A stretch of DNA of 64,000 nt from positions 1 through 64,000 of the forward strand of contig JANOBD010000172.1 in the NCBI GenBank assembly GCA_031411495.1. The letters run 5' to 3'. Position numbers and translations under genes: made by a program. The stretch comes from JANOBD01 sp031411495 (GTDB lineage Bacteria; Planctomycetota; Phycisphaerae; Tepidisphaerales; Tepidisphaeraceae). Positions 15,883-25,098 of the stretch are shown here, one piece after another (the first letter of the stretch is position 1; each line of letters starts with the position of its first letter). Below the pieces are notes generated by a model. The model saw only the letters and a program-made list of their open reading frames with translations, was not told the origin of the DNA and ran no database searches.

Positions 15883-17823
15883 ATGCCTTTCGCAAGCGCG
15901 ACCCGCGCTTTCGTCTCCCGCTGCCGCGCTGCTACAACTGTGGCCGTGTCCGATCCGACAGAGCAATGCCTACAAGATCGATTCGCGCTCCAGGCGTTTC
16001 GTCCGTCCCAGCGCGACGTCATCGACGCGGTGCTGCAGATGCGCGACGTCCTCTGCGTCATGCCGACCGGCGCCGGCAAGTCACTCTGCTATCAGTTGCC
16101 GGCGGTGTTGCAGCGAGGCGTGTGCGTAGTCGTTTCGCCGCTGATTTCGTTGATGGAGGATCAAGTCAGGCAGTTGCGGGCGCGCGGGATTGATGCCTGC
16201 TTCATCAACTCCTCACTCTCGCCCGGCGCGCGGCGGGAAACGATCAGTCAACTTGACAACGGCTTCGAGGGACTTCTATATCTCGCGCCCGAACGCCTCG
16301 CGACCGGCGAACTGGACGCCGTGCTGAACCGGCTTGGCGTGAAGCTACTCGCCATCGATGAGGCGCATTGCATCAGCCAGTGGGGCCACGACTTCCGGCC
16401 GGAGTATTCGCAGATCGGCATCTTCCGCGAACGGCTGGGCAATCCGCCGACGATCGCACTCACGGCCACCGCGACAGAGGACGTTCGCGCCGACATTATC
16501 CGGCTGCTGCACCTGCGCGAGCCGCACATCGTCGTCACGGGATTCGACCGGACAAACCTGCTCTATGAAGTGCGCCGACCCGAGACCGGGAAAGACCGCG
16601 ATCGGGCAGTGACGAGAATCCTCACCGACCAGGCGGGGACGGGAATCGTCTATTGCTCGACGCGCAAGGGCGTCGAGGAAGTCGCTGCGTGGCTCGGCGA
16701 AGCGTTCAAAGGCCGAGTCATCGTCCCGTATCACGCCGGCATGGACATGAACGACCGGACGTGGGCGCAAGACCAGTTCATGAAGACGCCGGGATCTGTC
16801 GTCGTGGCGACCAGCGCCTTCGGGATGGGGATCAACAAGCCGGACGTGCGGTTCGTGATTCACTACAACATGCCCGGCACGATCGAGCAGTACTACCAGG
16901 AAGCCGGGCGCGCCGGCCGCGACGGCGCGCTCTCGCGCTGCGTCCTGTTTTACCGATCGCAGGACCGCTCGACGCAGCAGTACTTCATCGACCAGATCGG
17001 GAAGGACAACTTCGATACCGACTTCCGCATGATCAAGGAGCTGAAGGAACACGCACAGCAGAAGCTCGATCTGATGGTGCGCTACGCGACCGGACATCAA
17101 TGCCGGCGACAGATGATCCTGAATTACTTCGGCGACGACGCCGACATCGGCGCGTGCGAGTGCGACGTCTGCCGGCGCGGCACGGCGATCGACCTCGACG
17201 CACCGATTCCGGAATCCACGGTTCTGCTCGTTCGGCAACTGCTCAGCGGCATCGCCCGCGTGAATGGCAAGTTCGGTATCAAGGCGGCGGCGGAGTTGCT
17301 GGGGGGCGTGGAAAGCGAACGCGCGATCAAGTTTCGGTTCCACGAGATGCCGACGTTTGGTCTCCTGAAAGTTCGGTCGCTCAAAGATATCAGCCGCATG
17401 CTGGAGCGGGTCTCCGAGGCAGGATTGGCGCGGCAAACGCGGATGCAGGATTCATTCGGGATGCTCGTGGAGCTGACCCCCGCCGGCGTCGCCGTGATGC
17501 GCGGCGAATCGAAGCCACCCGGACTGCTCGCCGACCTCGAAGGGGTCCGCGTCGAGAAGTCGAGCCGAAAGGCGCGGCAGGGCGTGCCCGACGACGTCGA
17601 ACTGGATGTCGACGCGAAGGATCGATTCGAAAGACTCCGCGCGGCGCGTTCGCGCCTGGCGCGGGAGAAGGAAGTGCCGGCGTACGTTGTCTGCCACGAC
17701 CGAACGCTGCGCGCGATCGCATTGCGCGTTCCGCAATCGCTCGAGGAACTTGAAACGATCAAAGGGATGGGCTCGATGAAGGTCGCGATGTACGGGCAAT
17801 CGCTGCTCGACGCGATGCGTTAG
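15883..17823 (+). CDS. recQ: ATP-dependent DNA helicase RecQ
   Basis: 3'-5' DNA helicase in recombination and repair. About 646 residues. Motifs in order: FRPSQRDVIDAVLQMRDVLCVMPTG with Walker A PTGAGKS, the DEAH box followed by CISQWGHDFRPEY (RecQ aromatic loop), ALTATAT, then GIVYCSTRKGVEEVA, VVVATSAFGMGINKPDVRFVIH and QEAGRAGRDG. The zinc site has CRRQMILNYFGD...CECDVC, the winged-helix RQC part follows, and an HRDC domain ends the protein (about residues 565-646). The start is uncertain: an ATG at 15883 and a GTG at 15946 are both in frame and neither has a clear Shine-Dalgarno. The frame is open further upstream inside the STAS gene, but that part is not RecQ-like. Confidence 0.95.
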   Translation: MPFASATRAFVSRCRAATTVAVSDPTEQCLQDRFALQAFRPSQRDVIDAVLQMRDVLCVMPTGAGKSLCYQLPAVLQRGVCVVVSPLISLMEDQVRQLRARGIDACFINSSLSPGARRETISQLDNGFEGLLYLAPERLATGELDAVLNRLGVKLLAIDEAHCISQWGHDFRPEYSQIGIFRERLGNPPTIALTATATEDVRADIIRLLHLREPHIVVTGFDRTNLLYEVRRPETGKDRDRAVTRILTDQAGTGIVYCSTRKGVEEVAAWLGEAFKGRVIVPYHAGMDMNDRTWAQDQFMKTPGSVVVATSAFGMGINKPDVRFVIHYNMPGTIEQYYQEAGRAGRDGALSRCVLFYRSQDRSTQQYFIDQIGKDNFDTDFRMIKELKEHAQQKLDLMVRYATGHQCRRQMILNYFGDDADIGACECDVCRRGTAIDLDAPIPESTVLLVRQLLSGIARVNGKFGIKAAAELLGGVESERAIKFRFHEMPTFGLLKVRSLKDISRMLERVSEAGLARQTRMQDSFGMLVELTPAGVAVMRGESKPPGLLADLEGVRVEKSSRKARQGVPDDVELDVDAKDRFERLRAARSRLAREKEVPAYVVCHDRTLRAIALRVPQSLEELETIKGMGSMKVAMYGQSLLDAMR

Positions 17824-18008
17824 CCGTCCGGCGTGCAGCTTCTCTAGGCGCGTTGATCCCTCAACTCGCTACCCATGCCTCTCGACGGATTGTGGAAAAT
17901 TGAAAAAAATCCACGAATAATCACGTTGCGTCGCCGGTTTACACAGCGGACGCTGTTACCAGCTTCAGGGAGCCTGCGTTGTTGTTCAAGTTGTGAAGGG
18001 AGAGAGCC

Positions 18009-18602
18009 ATGCGTTTGTCCATGCTGAGTGCGTTGCCGGCCGTCGTTGGGGTGTTTGTCGGCAGTTCCGGTGCGGTGGCGTGTCTGGTGCAGCACGCATC
18101 GGGCCAACTCGTCTCGTGTATGCCTGGTTGCAGCGACGACCTTGTGAGCAGCACTGTGCAGACCAGCATGGAGTCGCAAGGTAAGGCGCTTTCGGTTCCT
18201 TCAGCACTTGCGGGAATGTCCGGCGGCGGGGAAAGCGTCACGACCGTGCACGTTTACGGGTTCGACTTCAGCACGAACCCCTCGTCCGGGCCGGTGGTGG
18301 ATCCGGTCATCAGCGTCGGCGACACGATTCACTGGGTGTTCGACGCGAGTTTCCATACCGTGACATCTGTCAGTGGAAGTGCCGAGTCGTTCAATTCGGG
18401 CACGATCTTCACGGCGGGCGCTACGTTTGACCACACGTTTACCCAGGCGGGGACCTTCCAGTACTACTGCGCGATCCACGGCTTCGACAACGGCAACGGA
18501 ACCGCGGGCGGCATGGCGGGTCTCGTCACCGTTCGCGCCGTCCCCGAACCCGCGAGCGCGCTCGGGATGCTTCTACTCGGTTCCCGTCGCCGCCGTTCCT
18601 GA
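18009..18602 (+). CDS. Secreted cupredoxin-like protein with PEP-CTERM anchor
   Basis: 197 residues with a signal peptide (about 1-24). A Cys-rich stretch (CLVQHASGQLVSCMPGC) follows, then a plastocyanin-like beta domain (about 80-175): VISVGDTIHWVFDASFHTVTS gives the first His ligand and FQYYCAIHGFDNG...GGMAGLV gives Cys, His and Met. The His-to-Met spacing is longer than in plastocyanin. The C-terminus is VPEPASALGMLLLGSRRRRS, a PEP-CTERM sorting signal with a short helix. It is predicted to be exported and handled by an exosortase-type system. Redox or copper-carrying role is inferred. GGGAGAG lies just before the ATG. Confidence 0.85.
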   Translation: MRLSMLSALPAVVGVFVGSSGAVACLVQHASGQLVSCMPGCSDDLVSSTVQTSMESQGKALSVPSALAGMSGGGESVTTVHVYGFDFSTNPSSGPVVDPVISVGDTIHWVFDASFHTVTSVSGSAESFNSGTIFTAGATFDHTFTQAGTFQYYCAIHGFDNGNGTAGGMAGLVTVRAVPEPASALGMLLLGSRRRRS

Positions 18603-18757
18603 TCGATCTGGAATCTGTTCGAACACCGGCAGCCGGGGTGTCACGGCGTCCTGTCGCGTGGCGCGCCGGCCGTTGGCGGGCGTGACGTCGCGATTGTTTT
18701 CATCCGTGGATCATCCGCGCATTCGACTGCCGTGCCTTTGCCGCTATTCTCGCCGCC

Positions 18758-19723
18758 ATGGATCACTGGTGGCCGATCGCGTCGAAAGTGCTTGCGGTTT
18801 TCGCGATCATGGCGTGTGGAGTGGCGGCCCGCATCGTCGGGTGGCTCAGCGCGGAATCAGACCGATCGCTGATGAAAATCACGGTCAATCTGCTGCTGCC
18901 TTGCCTGTTCTTTCATCGCCTCTTGACCGACCAGGCGCTGAATAGCCCATCACACATTTACCTGCCACCGTTGATCGGATTTGCGACGACGGTTCTCGGG
19001 TTTGCTGTCGCGGGGTTGCTCGCCTGGACCTGCGGCAAATGGATCGATCTGCCGACGCAGTCGCATCGCCGAGCATTCACGCTCTGCACAGGGATGTACA
19101 ACTACGGCTACGTGCCGCTGCCGATCGCGTACGCGATTTTTCCGGGTACGGTCACCACGTTGATCGTCCACAACGTCGGCGTGGAGATCGCCCTCTGGAC
19201 GGTCGGCGTCCTCGTGATCAGCGGGGCGCTCGGGCGCGATTCCTGGAAGCATCTGTTCAATGCGCCGGTGATCGCCATCGGGATCGCGCTGGCAATCGGC
19301 TTCGCCGGGTTGAAGAATGCCGTGCCCGGATTTGTGATCGATGCATCTTTCAGCCTCGGCGTATGCGGTATCCCGCTCGGACTGATCCTGAGCGGAGCGA
19401 CGATCTACGATTTGTGGCGCGGATCGACGTGGTTTTCGCATTGGCGCGGCCTGGGAAGCGCGGTGGCGCTCAGACTCGCATTGCTCCCCATGGCTTTTCT
19501 TCTGTTTGCGCGCCATGCACCGATCTCTACCGAATTGAAGCAGGTGATCATTCTCCAAGCGGCGATGCCCGCGGCGGTCTTTCCGATCATTCTCACCCGC
19601 CTGCACCATCAGGATACGGCCACCGCGTTCTGCGTGATCGTCGGCACAACACTGCTGGGACTTATCACCATTCCACTTTGGATCGCGTTCGGCTGCGCAT
19701 ATCTGGCCATCACCGTCCCATAG
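18758..19723 (+). CDS. AEC-family transporter (auxin efflux carrier-like permease)
   Basis: 321 residues with about ten membrane helices in two halves, the AEC arrangement. Family-like segments are KITVNLLLPCLFFHRLL, MYNYGYVPLPIAYAIFP, LGVCGIPLGLILSGATI and QAAMPAAVFPIILTRLHHQDTATAF. AEC proteins move organic anions such as malate; the substrate cannot be told. The gene stands between a PEP-CTERM protein and a prepilin-like protein, with no clear functional link. Confidence 0.9.
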   Translation: MDHWWPIASKVLAVFAIMACGVAARIVGWLSAESDRSLMKITVNLLLPCLFFHRLLTDQALNSPSHIYLPPLIGFATTVLGFAVAGLLAWTCGKWIDLPTQSHRRAFTLCTGMYNYGYVPLPIAYAIFPGTVTTLIVHNVGVEIALWTVGVLVISGALGRDSWKHLFNAPVIAIGIALAIGFAGLKNAVPGFVIDASFSLGVCGIPLGLILSGATIYDLWRGSTWFSHWRGLGSAVALRLALLPMAFLLFARHAPISTELKQVIILQAAMPAAVFPIILTRLHHQDTATAFCVIVGTTLLGLITIPLWIAFGCAYLAITVP

Positions 19724-19890
19724 TCGCTGCTAATTCTATTGCGGCACAGAATGCGAAGATTTCGGCTGTAAATAAAACTCTCAAACGTCGGCAACCGCCG
19801 CGACATATCGCAGACACGTCGTGTTTACCGTCGAAATAGAATTCTCATAATCTGAATGTAACAACATGAAAATTCACTTTCTGATTGACG

Positions 19891-19917
19891 TGCAAATGAT
19901 GTGTGATAACTTTTGCA
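19891..19917. promoter_or_regulatory. Candidate operator-like inverted repeat
   Basis: TGCAAA (19891-19896) and TTTGCA (19912-19917) face each other 102 bases before the prepilin-like gene, in an AT-rich stretch that starts with TTGACG. It could be a promoter or regulator site for the 20019-24986 genes, given the LacI-type gene at 25099. The spacing is wide for a LacI box, so this is tentative. Confidence 0.25.
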
Positions 19918-20018
19918 TCACCTTGCAGCGGAGCAGGGAACATTCACGCCATGCAGCGGAGCGCAGCAATCGGGAATTAAGGCAAGCCCCGGCCGGCATA
20001 TCGCAAGCGGAGACGCCC

Positions 20019-20807
20019 ATGAAGCACAAGACGAATCGCGGTTTCACTCTCGTCGAGTTGCTTGTCGTCATTGGAATCATTGCCCTGCTCATTTCGATCC
20101 TCCTCCCAGCGCTGGGCCGCGCACGCGATCAGGCCGCGCGGGTCCGCTGTCTTTCGAACATGAAGCAGCTCCACCTCGCGTACATGGAATACGCCAACCG
20201 CAACAAGGATCAAATCCCGATCGGGTACACCAACGGCTTCAAGCAGATGAACTACATCGTCTGGAACAAGCAGGGGTACTATCAGATGTTCGGTGCCGTC
20301 TGGAATGCCGGCATCGTCAAAGATCCCCACCTCTTCTACTGCCCCAACCGAAGTGACGACTGGAACGCATACGACACACAACTGAATCCGTGGCGCCCGG
20401 GCATGTCCGGCAATACTGAAGAGGTTCGAGCCAGCTACGACACGCGCCCCGCCGCACCATGGGGAGCGGGCTTTGTGTACAAAGAAGGCGGCGACCCGAG
20501 CGTGCCGGTGCCGATGCCCAAGCTCTCCAAGCTCAAGATGAAGGCGCTCTTTGCAGACTGCGTGAACGATTCGGACGATCTGCTGGCGAGCCATCGAACC
20601 GGGACGAACGTCGTCTACAGCGACGGGCACGGCATCTGGGTGCCGAAAGACGTCTTCAATGCGAACCTGAAAAACGCGCCTCCGGTGTTCACCGACGACG
20701 GCAGCAGGGCGATGTGGCGCTTCGACGCGACCGGATTGTTCATGGGCGTTTGGGCGGATCTGGATGCGCAACAAAACGTCGTCCCCAAGACGGTTGCGCC
20801 TCGATAA
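20019..20807 (+). CDS. Prepilin-like protein with N-terminal methylation motif and H-X9-DG
   Basis: 262 residues. It has the type IV/II prepilin signal RGFTLVELLVVIGIIALLISILLPAL, with the usual Gly|Phe cleavage and Glu5. The helix is followed by ARDQAARVRCLSNMKQLHLAYMEYANRNK, as in the large planctomycete and verrucomicrobial family of pseudopilin-like proteins. Near the C-terminus HRTGTNVVYSDG is an exact H-X9-DG motif. These proteins are exported and probably surface-associated; roles are unproven. The ATG at 20019 has CGGAGA upstream. It lies 120 bases before the long repeat protein and may be co-regulated with it. Confidence 0.92.
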   Translation: MKHKTNRGFTLVELLVVIGIIALLISILLPALGRARDQAARVRCLSNMKQLHLAYMEYANRNKDQIPIGYTNGFKQMNYIVWNKQGYYQMFGAVWNAGIVKDPHLFYCPNRSDDWNAYDTQLNPWRPGMSGNTEEVRASYDTRPAAPWGAGFVYKEGGDPSVPVPMPKLSKLKMKALFADCVNDSDDLLASHRTGTNVVYSDGHGIWVPKDVFNANLKNAPPVFTDDGSRAMWRFDATGLFMGVWADLDAQQNVVPKTVAPR

Positions 20808-20927
20808 CTGGCGACGTATGAAATCGACGGCGGATACCGCGCGAGTGCTCGCGCGGTGCGAAACGAACAGGACGTCGCGGCGCGTTCTGCGGCGACGGGA
20901 TGGAACAAGTTCTACGGAGGATCGACA

Positions 20928-23900
20928 GTGCAAAACTCGAAGAAGATGGTCATCGGCGCGGCCCTTGCCGCGATGGTTCAGTTCGGCTGGTCCGGCGGCG
21001 TCAATGCGGCCACTCAGACTTGGGATGGTGGCGGTGCCGACAACAACCTGTCGACCGCGGCGAACTGGGTCGGCGATATCCTGCCCGTTCCAGCAGACAG
21101 CGTCATCTTCACCGGACTGGTCCGCAACACGCCAAGCGTCAGCAGCGCGACCACCTATGTCGGCTTGACCTTTGACGTGAATGCCGGCGCTTTCACGTTC
21201 GGCGGCGCCAATTCGATCACGACCACCGGCACCGGCGCCGTCGGGTTGATCAACAACAGCATTCTCACCCAGACCTTCAACGTCCCGATGAACTTTGCAG
21301 CAGGCACCGTCAATGCCGGCGGCACCGTCGCGACCAACCTCACCGGCCACCTGATTTTCAACGGCCTCGTGAACATCGGTAACAACACGCTCACCAACGT
21401 GATCTTCACCGGCGCTTCGAACACCACGCTCGCCGGCGGAATCACCGGCACCGGAACGGCGGGAACCGCCGGAAATATTCAGAAGACCGGCACCGGCACC
21501 GTCTTCGTCAACACCGCCAGTGCCGCGTGGGCCGGCGATGTGTTCATCAACGGCGGCGCGATCCGGATCAACAATGCCAGCGCGCTCGGCTCCGGCGGCG
21601 GCCGCATTGAAACGGCGCTCACCTCCGGCGGCACCGGCCTGGGTGCCCTCGAACTCGACGGCCTCGACTACACGCTTGCCAAGCCCGTCACCAACCGCTT
21701 CCGACAAGGCACGACGATCAACGAAGTGATGCTTCGCAACATCGCTGGCAACCACACCGTCAGCAACGTCACGACCGGCAGCGGCGGCAGCCAGCTCAAC
21801 TGGGAATCCGCCGCCGGAAATCTCGCCATCGGCACACTCAACACCACCGCGAACGGCGGCGCGAGGACGATTCGAATGATCGGCGCCGGCAACGGCGAAG
21901 TGCAGAACTGGACGCCCAACGCCAACAACGCGATCACGCTGATTAAGGACGGCACGGGCACCTGGACGATGCGCTCCAGCATCGCGACCAACATCGGCAC
22001 CGCCGCATTTGGCGCGGTTACGGTCAACGGCGGCAACCTCGTCCTGGAAGCCGGGCTCGGCGAAAAAGTTGTCGGCAACAGTTCGCTCCCCGTAGTTCCC
22101 AATGTGACGATCAATTCAGGCGGCACGCTCACCGTGAAGTCGGCCGATGGCACCACCGGCGAAGTCGGCAATTACTCTGCCAGCGGAACCACCAACACCA
22201 TCAAAGCCGGCGGCACGCTCGATGCCAGCACCTTCACCAACTACTCGATGCAAGCCGGCCAGACCTGGATCATCGGCGGAACCGTCAAGGCCGGGAACCT
22301 CTCGACCTTCGGCGACAACGCGATCTATCTCGGCGACGTCAGCACCACCGCCTTCGGCACGGCGACCGTTGTCGGCAACGTCACGCTGTCGAACGCCTTC
22401 TCGACCGCGACCGGCGGCCTCAACTTCGACCTCGCCAACGTCAACACCGTGGGCGGAGGCGTGAACGACCTGCTCAGCGTTCAAGGGAACGTCAGCGTCG
22501 ACAACAGCTCCGGCCCGATCAACATCCGTCTTCATCCCACGGCGGGTCTTGCCAACGGCTCCTACCGCCTGATCGATTTCACGGGCGGCAGCACCCTCAA
22601 CGCCAATGACTTCACGCTTTCCGGCTTCACGCCGGGCACGACGCGTCAGTCGATCAGTGTCGGCACCGCGGCCGGCCAGGTGAATCTCGTCGTCGCCGGC
22701 TCGCCGGGCAACGTCGTGTGGAAGGGCAACGTCTCCAGTACGTGGGACATCGGCGTCACCGGCACGCCCAACTGGCTCAACGGCGCCACTGCCGACAAGT
22801 ATTACGACTTCGATAATGCATCCTTCACGGATGCCGCCGCCAACAAGACCGTTGATCTCAGCACGGTCATCACGCCCACCTCGATTACCGTTAATTCCGC
22901 GGGAGACTATGTGTTCCAGGGCGGCGGATCGCTCAACGGGCCGACCGGCATCACCAAGAGCGGCACCGGCAAACTGACGATCTCCAACACCGGCCCGAAT
23001 ACCATCACCGGCCCGATCAACATCAACGCCGGTACGATCGAAGTGGGGGATGCCGGCCTAGGCAGCGGCGCGGTCACGAACAACGGCACGCTCATCTACA
23101 ATGTCAACTCCGATGTGAACCCGGGCGCAATCGCCGGAACCGGCTCGCTCGTGAAGCGCGGCGGCGCCAGCATCGTGCTCAATGATGCCAGCACCTACAG
23201 CGGCGCTACCACCATCGAAAGCGGCATCGCCCTTGCGAGCGTTGCGGGCGCGTTCGGCGACTCGACCGCAGGGACGACGGTGAACGACGGCGCGACCGTA
23301 TTCTTCGTCAACCCGGCCACGGTTTATACCGAGGCGTTCAACATCACTGGTGGGGGCGCTGCCAGCGGCGGCGTGCTTCACAGCGGTGGTGCTGTGGTTA
23401 CCACGCTCAACGGCGCGATCGTCCTTGCGGGCGCATCATCCATCCAGAACGACGGCGGGTCGACGCTGCTCATCGACAATGCCAACGGCATCAGCGGCAG
23501 CGGCCCGATCACCAAGTTCGGCAGTGGAACGCTGCAGATCGTCGGCACCGGGCACACCTGGACGGGCGGCGTGAACGTCGGTGATGGCACGCTTCTGCTC
23601 GGCGGGGGCGCCAATCTCGGCGCGATTCCGGGACAGATTACCGTCGCGGGACCGAACGGCACGCTCGCCTTCGGCAGCACGCTCGCCTCGACCTACACCG
23701 CCGCGGTGTCGGGGAATGGCATCATCGCCGCTGGCAACACCGGTGCGGCGACGACGCTAACCGGCGACCTCAGCGGGTTCTCGGGCACACTCTCGACGTC
23801 CACCTTCGGCGTCGCCAGCACGCTCGTTGTCGCGACCGCGACCAACGCGACCACCGCAACGGTTGCTTCGCCCGGTTCCGGCGAAGGGTACGGCATCCTG

Positions 23901-24986
23901 CGACTGGAACGCTCGGACGCGCTCGCCGCCAACCCGACGATCAATGTTCAGGCCCAGCAGCTCCTCGGAACCGGCCGGCTTGAATTGGCTAATAACATCA
24001 CGATCAACGCCGGCGCGATCAACCTCAACCAGCGCAACGTCGCCGGTGCGGTCGGTGCGCCGGCCGTGTTGACGCCGGACCTCGCGGGACTGCTTACGCC
24101 GGCCGTCTCCAGCGCTGCGGGTAATAACACGCTGAATGGTGCAACCGTCATCACAACCGGCGGTTCGTTCGCAGGCTTCGAGGCTGCGGCGAACGCGACC
24201 TTCACCATCGGCGGAACGATCAAACCGCTTTCAACAGCGGCGAGTGCTCGCCAAGTTGTCTTCATGGGCGCCGGCACCGGCACGGTGAACGCCGTGATCA
24301 GTGACGACGCCCAGCTGATCAATGTCTATAAGATTGGCACCGGCACCTGGACGCTTGCAGGCAATAACAGCTACACCGGCGTGACCCGCGTGGTGGCTGG
24401 TAAGCTTGTCGTGGCGCCGAACGCGCAGACGCCAGTCCTGTCGGATGTGGCAACCGCCGGCACCGACATCATGGGCGGCACGCTCAGCCTCCAGTACACG
24501 AGCGGCAACGGTCCTGCGCTTGTGAATACGGTCCTGTCGACGCTTACCGCCGGATACGGACAGGCGCCGAAGTTCTCGGCCGGCAAGATCCGTTCGAGCA
24601 CGCTCGCGGCCAACCGAATCCTCGGTTGGAAAGACACAGGCACGTCGGTGGACGTCGCCTACACGCTCGTGGGCGACACCAATCTGGATCTGACCGTGAA
24701 CTTTGACGACCTGCTTTCTCTGGCTCAGAACTACAGCACGACGGCAACCGGCAAGGTCTGGGCGCAAGGCGACTTGAACTACGACGGCGTCGTCAACTTC
24801 GATGACCTGCTCGGACTGGCCCAGAACTACAACGGCTCAGTCCTGCAGGCCAACGACATGGCGTCGGCAATGGGCGGCAACTTCGCGGCCGACTGGAAGC
24901 TCGCGCTTTCGGTCGTCCCGGAACCGACCTCGCTCGGTCTTCTGGCCGGCAGCCTGATGGTCCTGCGTCGTCGTCGCTCGATCTGA
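20928..24986 (+). CDS. Autotransporter-repeat secreted protein with dockerin-like pair and PEP-CTERM
   Basis: 1352 residues. The GTG start at 20928 has GGAGG seven bases upstream and leads into a signal peptide ending VNAATQTW. The body (about residues 30-1240) is a beta-helix of Gly/Thr/Asn-rich passenger repeats; copies of the pattern ITKSGTGKLTIxNxGxNTxTGxxxI..GTIEVG and VYKIGTGTWTLAGNNSYTGVTRVVAGKLVV are visible. Residues about 1245-1310 are two dockerin-like halves (GDTNLDLTVNFDDLLSLAQNY, GDLNYDGVVNFDDLLGLAQNY). The end is VPEPTSLGLLAGSLMVLRRRR, a PEP-CTERM signal. There is no C-terminal autotransporter barrel, so export is probably by Sec followed by exosortase-type sorting. Substrate or partner unknown. 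Confidence 0.88.
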   Translation: MQNSKKMVIGAALAAMVQFGWSGGVNAATQTWDGGGADNNLSTAANWVGDILPVPADSVIFTGLVRNTPSVSSATTYVGLTFDVNAGAFTFGGANSITTTGTGAVGLINNSILTQTFNVPMNFAAGTVNAGGTVATNLTGHLIFNGLVNIGNNTLTNVIFTGASNTTLAGGITGTGTAGTAGNIQKTGTGTVFVNTASAAWAGDVFINGGAIRINNASALGSGGGRIETALTSGGTGLGALELDGLDYTLAKPVTNRFRQGTTINEVMLRNIAGNHTVSNVTTGSGGSQLNWESAAGNLAIGTLNTTANGGARTIRMIGAGNGEVQNWTPNANNAITLIKDGTGTWTMRSSIATNIGTAAFGAVTVNGGNLVLEAGLGEKVVGNSSLPVVPNVTINSGGTLTVKSADGTTGEVGNYSASGTTNTIKAGGTLDASTFTNYSMQAGQTWIIGGTVKAGNLSTFGDNAIYLGDVSTTAFGTATVVGNVTLSNAFSTATGGLNFDLANVNTVGGGVNDLLSVQGNVSVDNSSGPINIRLHPTAGLANGSYRLIDFTGGSTLNANDFTLSGFTPGTTRQSISVGTAAGQVNLVVAGSPGNVVWKGNVSSTWDIGVTGTPNWLNGATADKYYDFDNASFTDAAANKTVDLSTVITPTSITVNSAGDYVFQGGGSLNGPTGITKSGTGKLTISNTGPNTITGPININAGTIEVGDAGLGSGAVTNNGTLIYNVNSDVNPGAIAGTGSLVKRGGASIVLNDASTYSGATTIESGIALASVAGAFGDSTAGTTVNDGATVFFVNPATVYTEAFNITGGGAASGGVLHSGGAVVTTLNGAIVLAGASSIQNDGGSTLLIDNANGISGSGPITKFGSGTLQIVGTGHTWTGGVNVGDGTLLLGGGANLGAIPGQITVAGPNGTLAFGSTLASTYTAAVSGNGIIAAGNTGAATTLTGDLSGFSGTLSTSTFGVASTLVVATATNATTATVASPGSGEGYGILRLERSDALAANPTINVQAQQLLGTGRLELANNITINAGAINLNQRNVAGAVGAPAVLTPDLAGLLTPAVSSAAGNNTLNGATVITTGGSFAGFEAAANATFTIGGTIKPLSTAASARQVVFMGAGTGTVNAVISDDAQLINVYKIGTGTWTLAGNNSYTGVTRVVAGKLVVAPNAQTPVLSDVATAGTDIMGGTLSLQYTSGNGPALVNTVLSTLTAGYGQAPKFSAGKIRSSTLAANRILGWKDTGTSVDVAYTLVGDTNLDLTVNFDDLLSLAQNYSTTATGKVWAQGDLNYDGVVNFDDLLGLAQNYNGSVLQANDMASAMGGNFAADWKLALSVVPEPTSLGLLAGSLMVLRRRRSI

Positions 24987-24999
24987 TCCTCCTCCGCAC

Positions 25000-25029
25000 G
25001 GCGGGCGCGCCTTGACCGGCGCGTCCGCC
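25000..25029 (+). terminator. Hairpin terminator after the repeat-protein gene
   Basis: Arms 25000-25011 and 25018-25029 pair over 12 bp with one G-U pair and a 6-base loop, followed by TTTC. It lies 14 bases after the stop codon. It precedes the LacI start and argues against reading that gene from before position 25030. Confidence 0.7.
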
Positions 25030-25098
25030 TTTCACGGCAGAAGGTGTCTTCTGCCGATGACTGAACAGGCTGTTGTCCAGGGACTTTCGAGAGCGCAT

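Noticed and set aside
19977..21755. 592-codon open frame on the minus strand across the prepilin and repeat-protein genes
   Set aside because: It crosses two genes that have signal peptides, good starts and family motifs on the plus strand; the reverse frame has none.
25012..25098. In-frame upstream extension of the LacI protein
   Set aside because: It begins inside the hairpin terminator of the preceding gene; LacI proteins start with the helix-turn-helix, as does the ATG at 25099.
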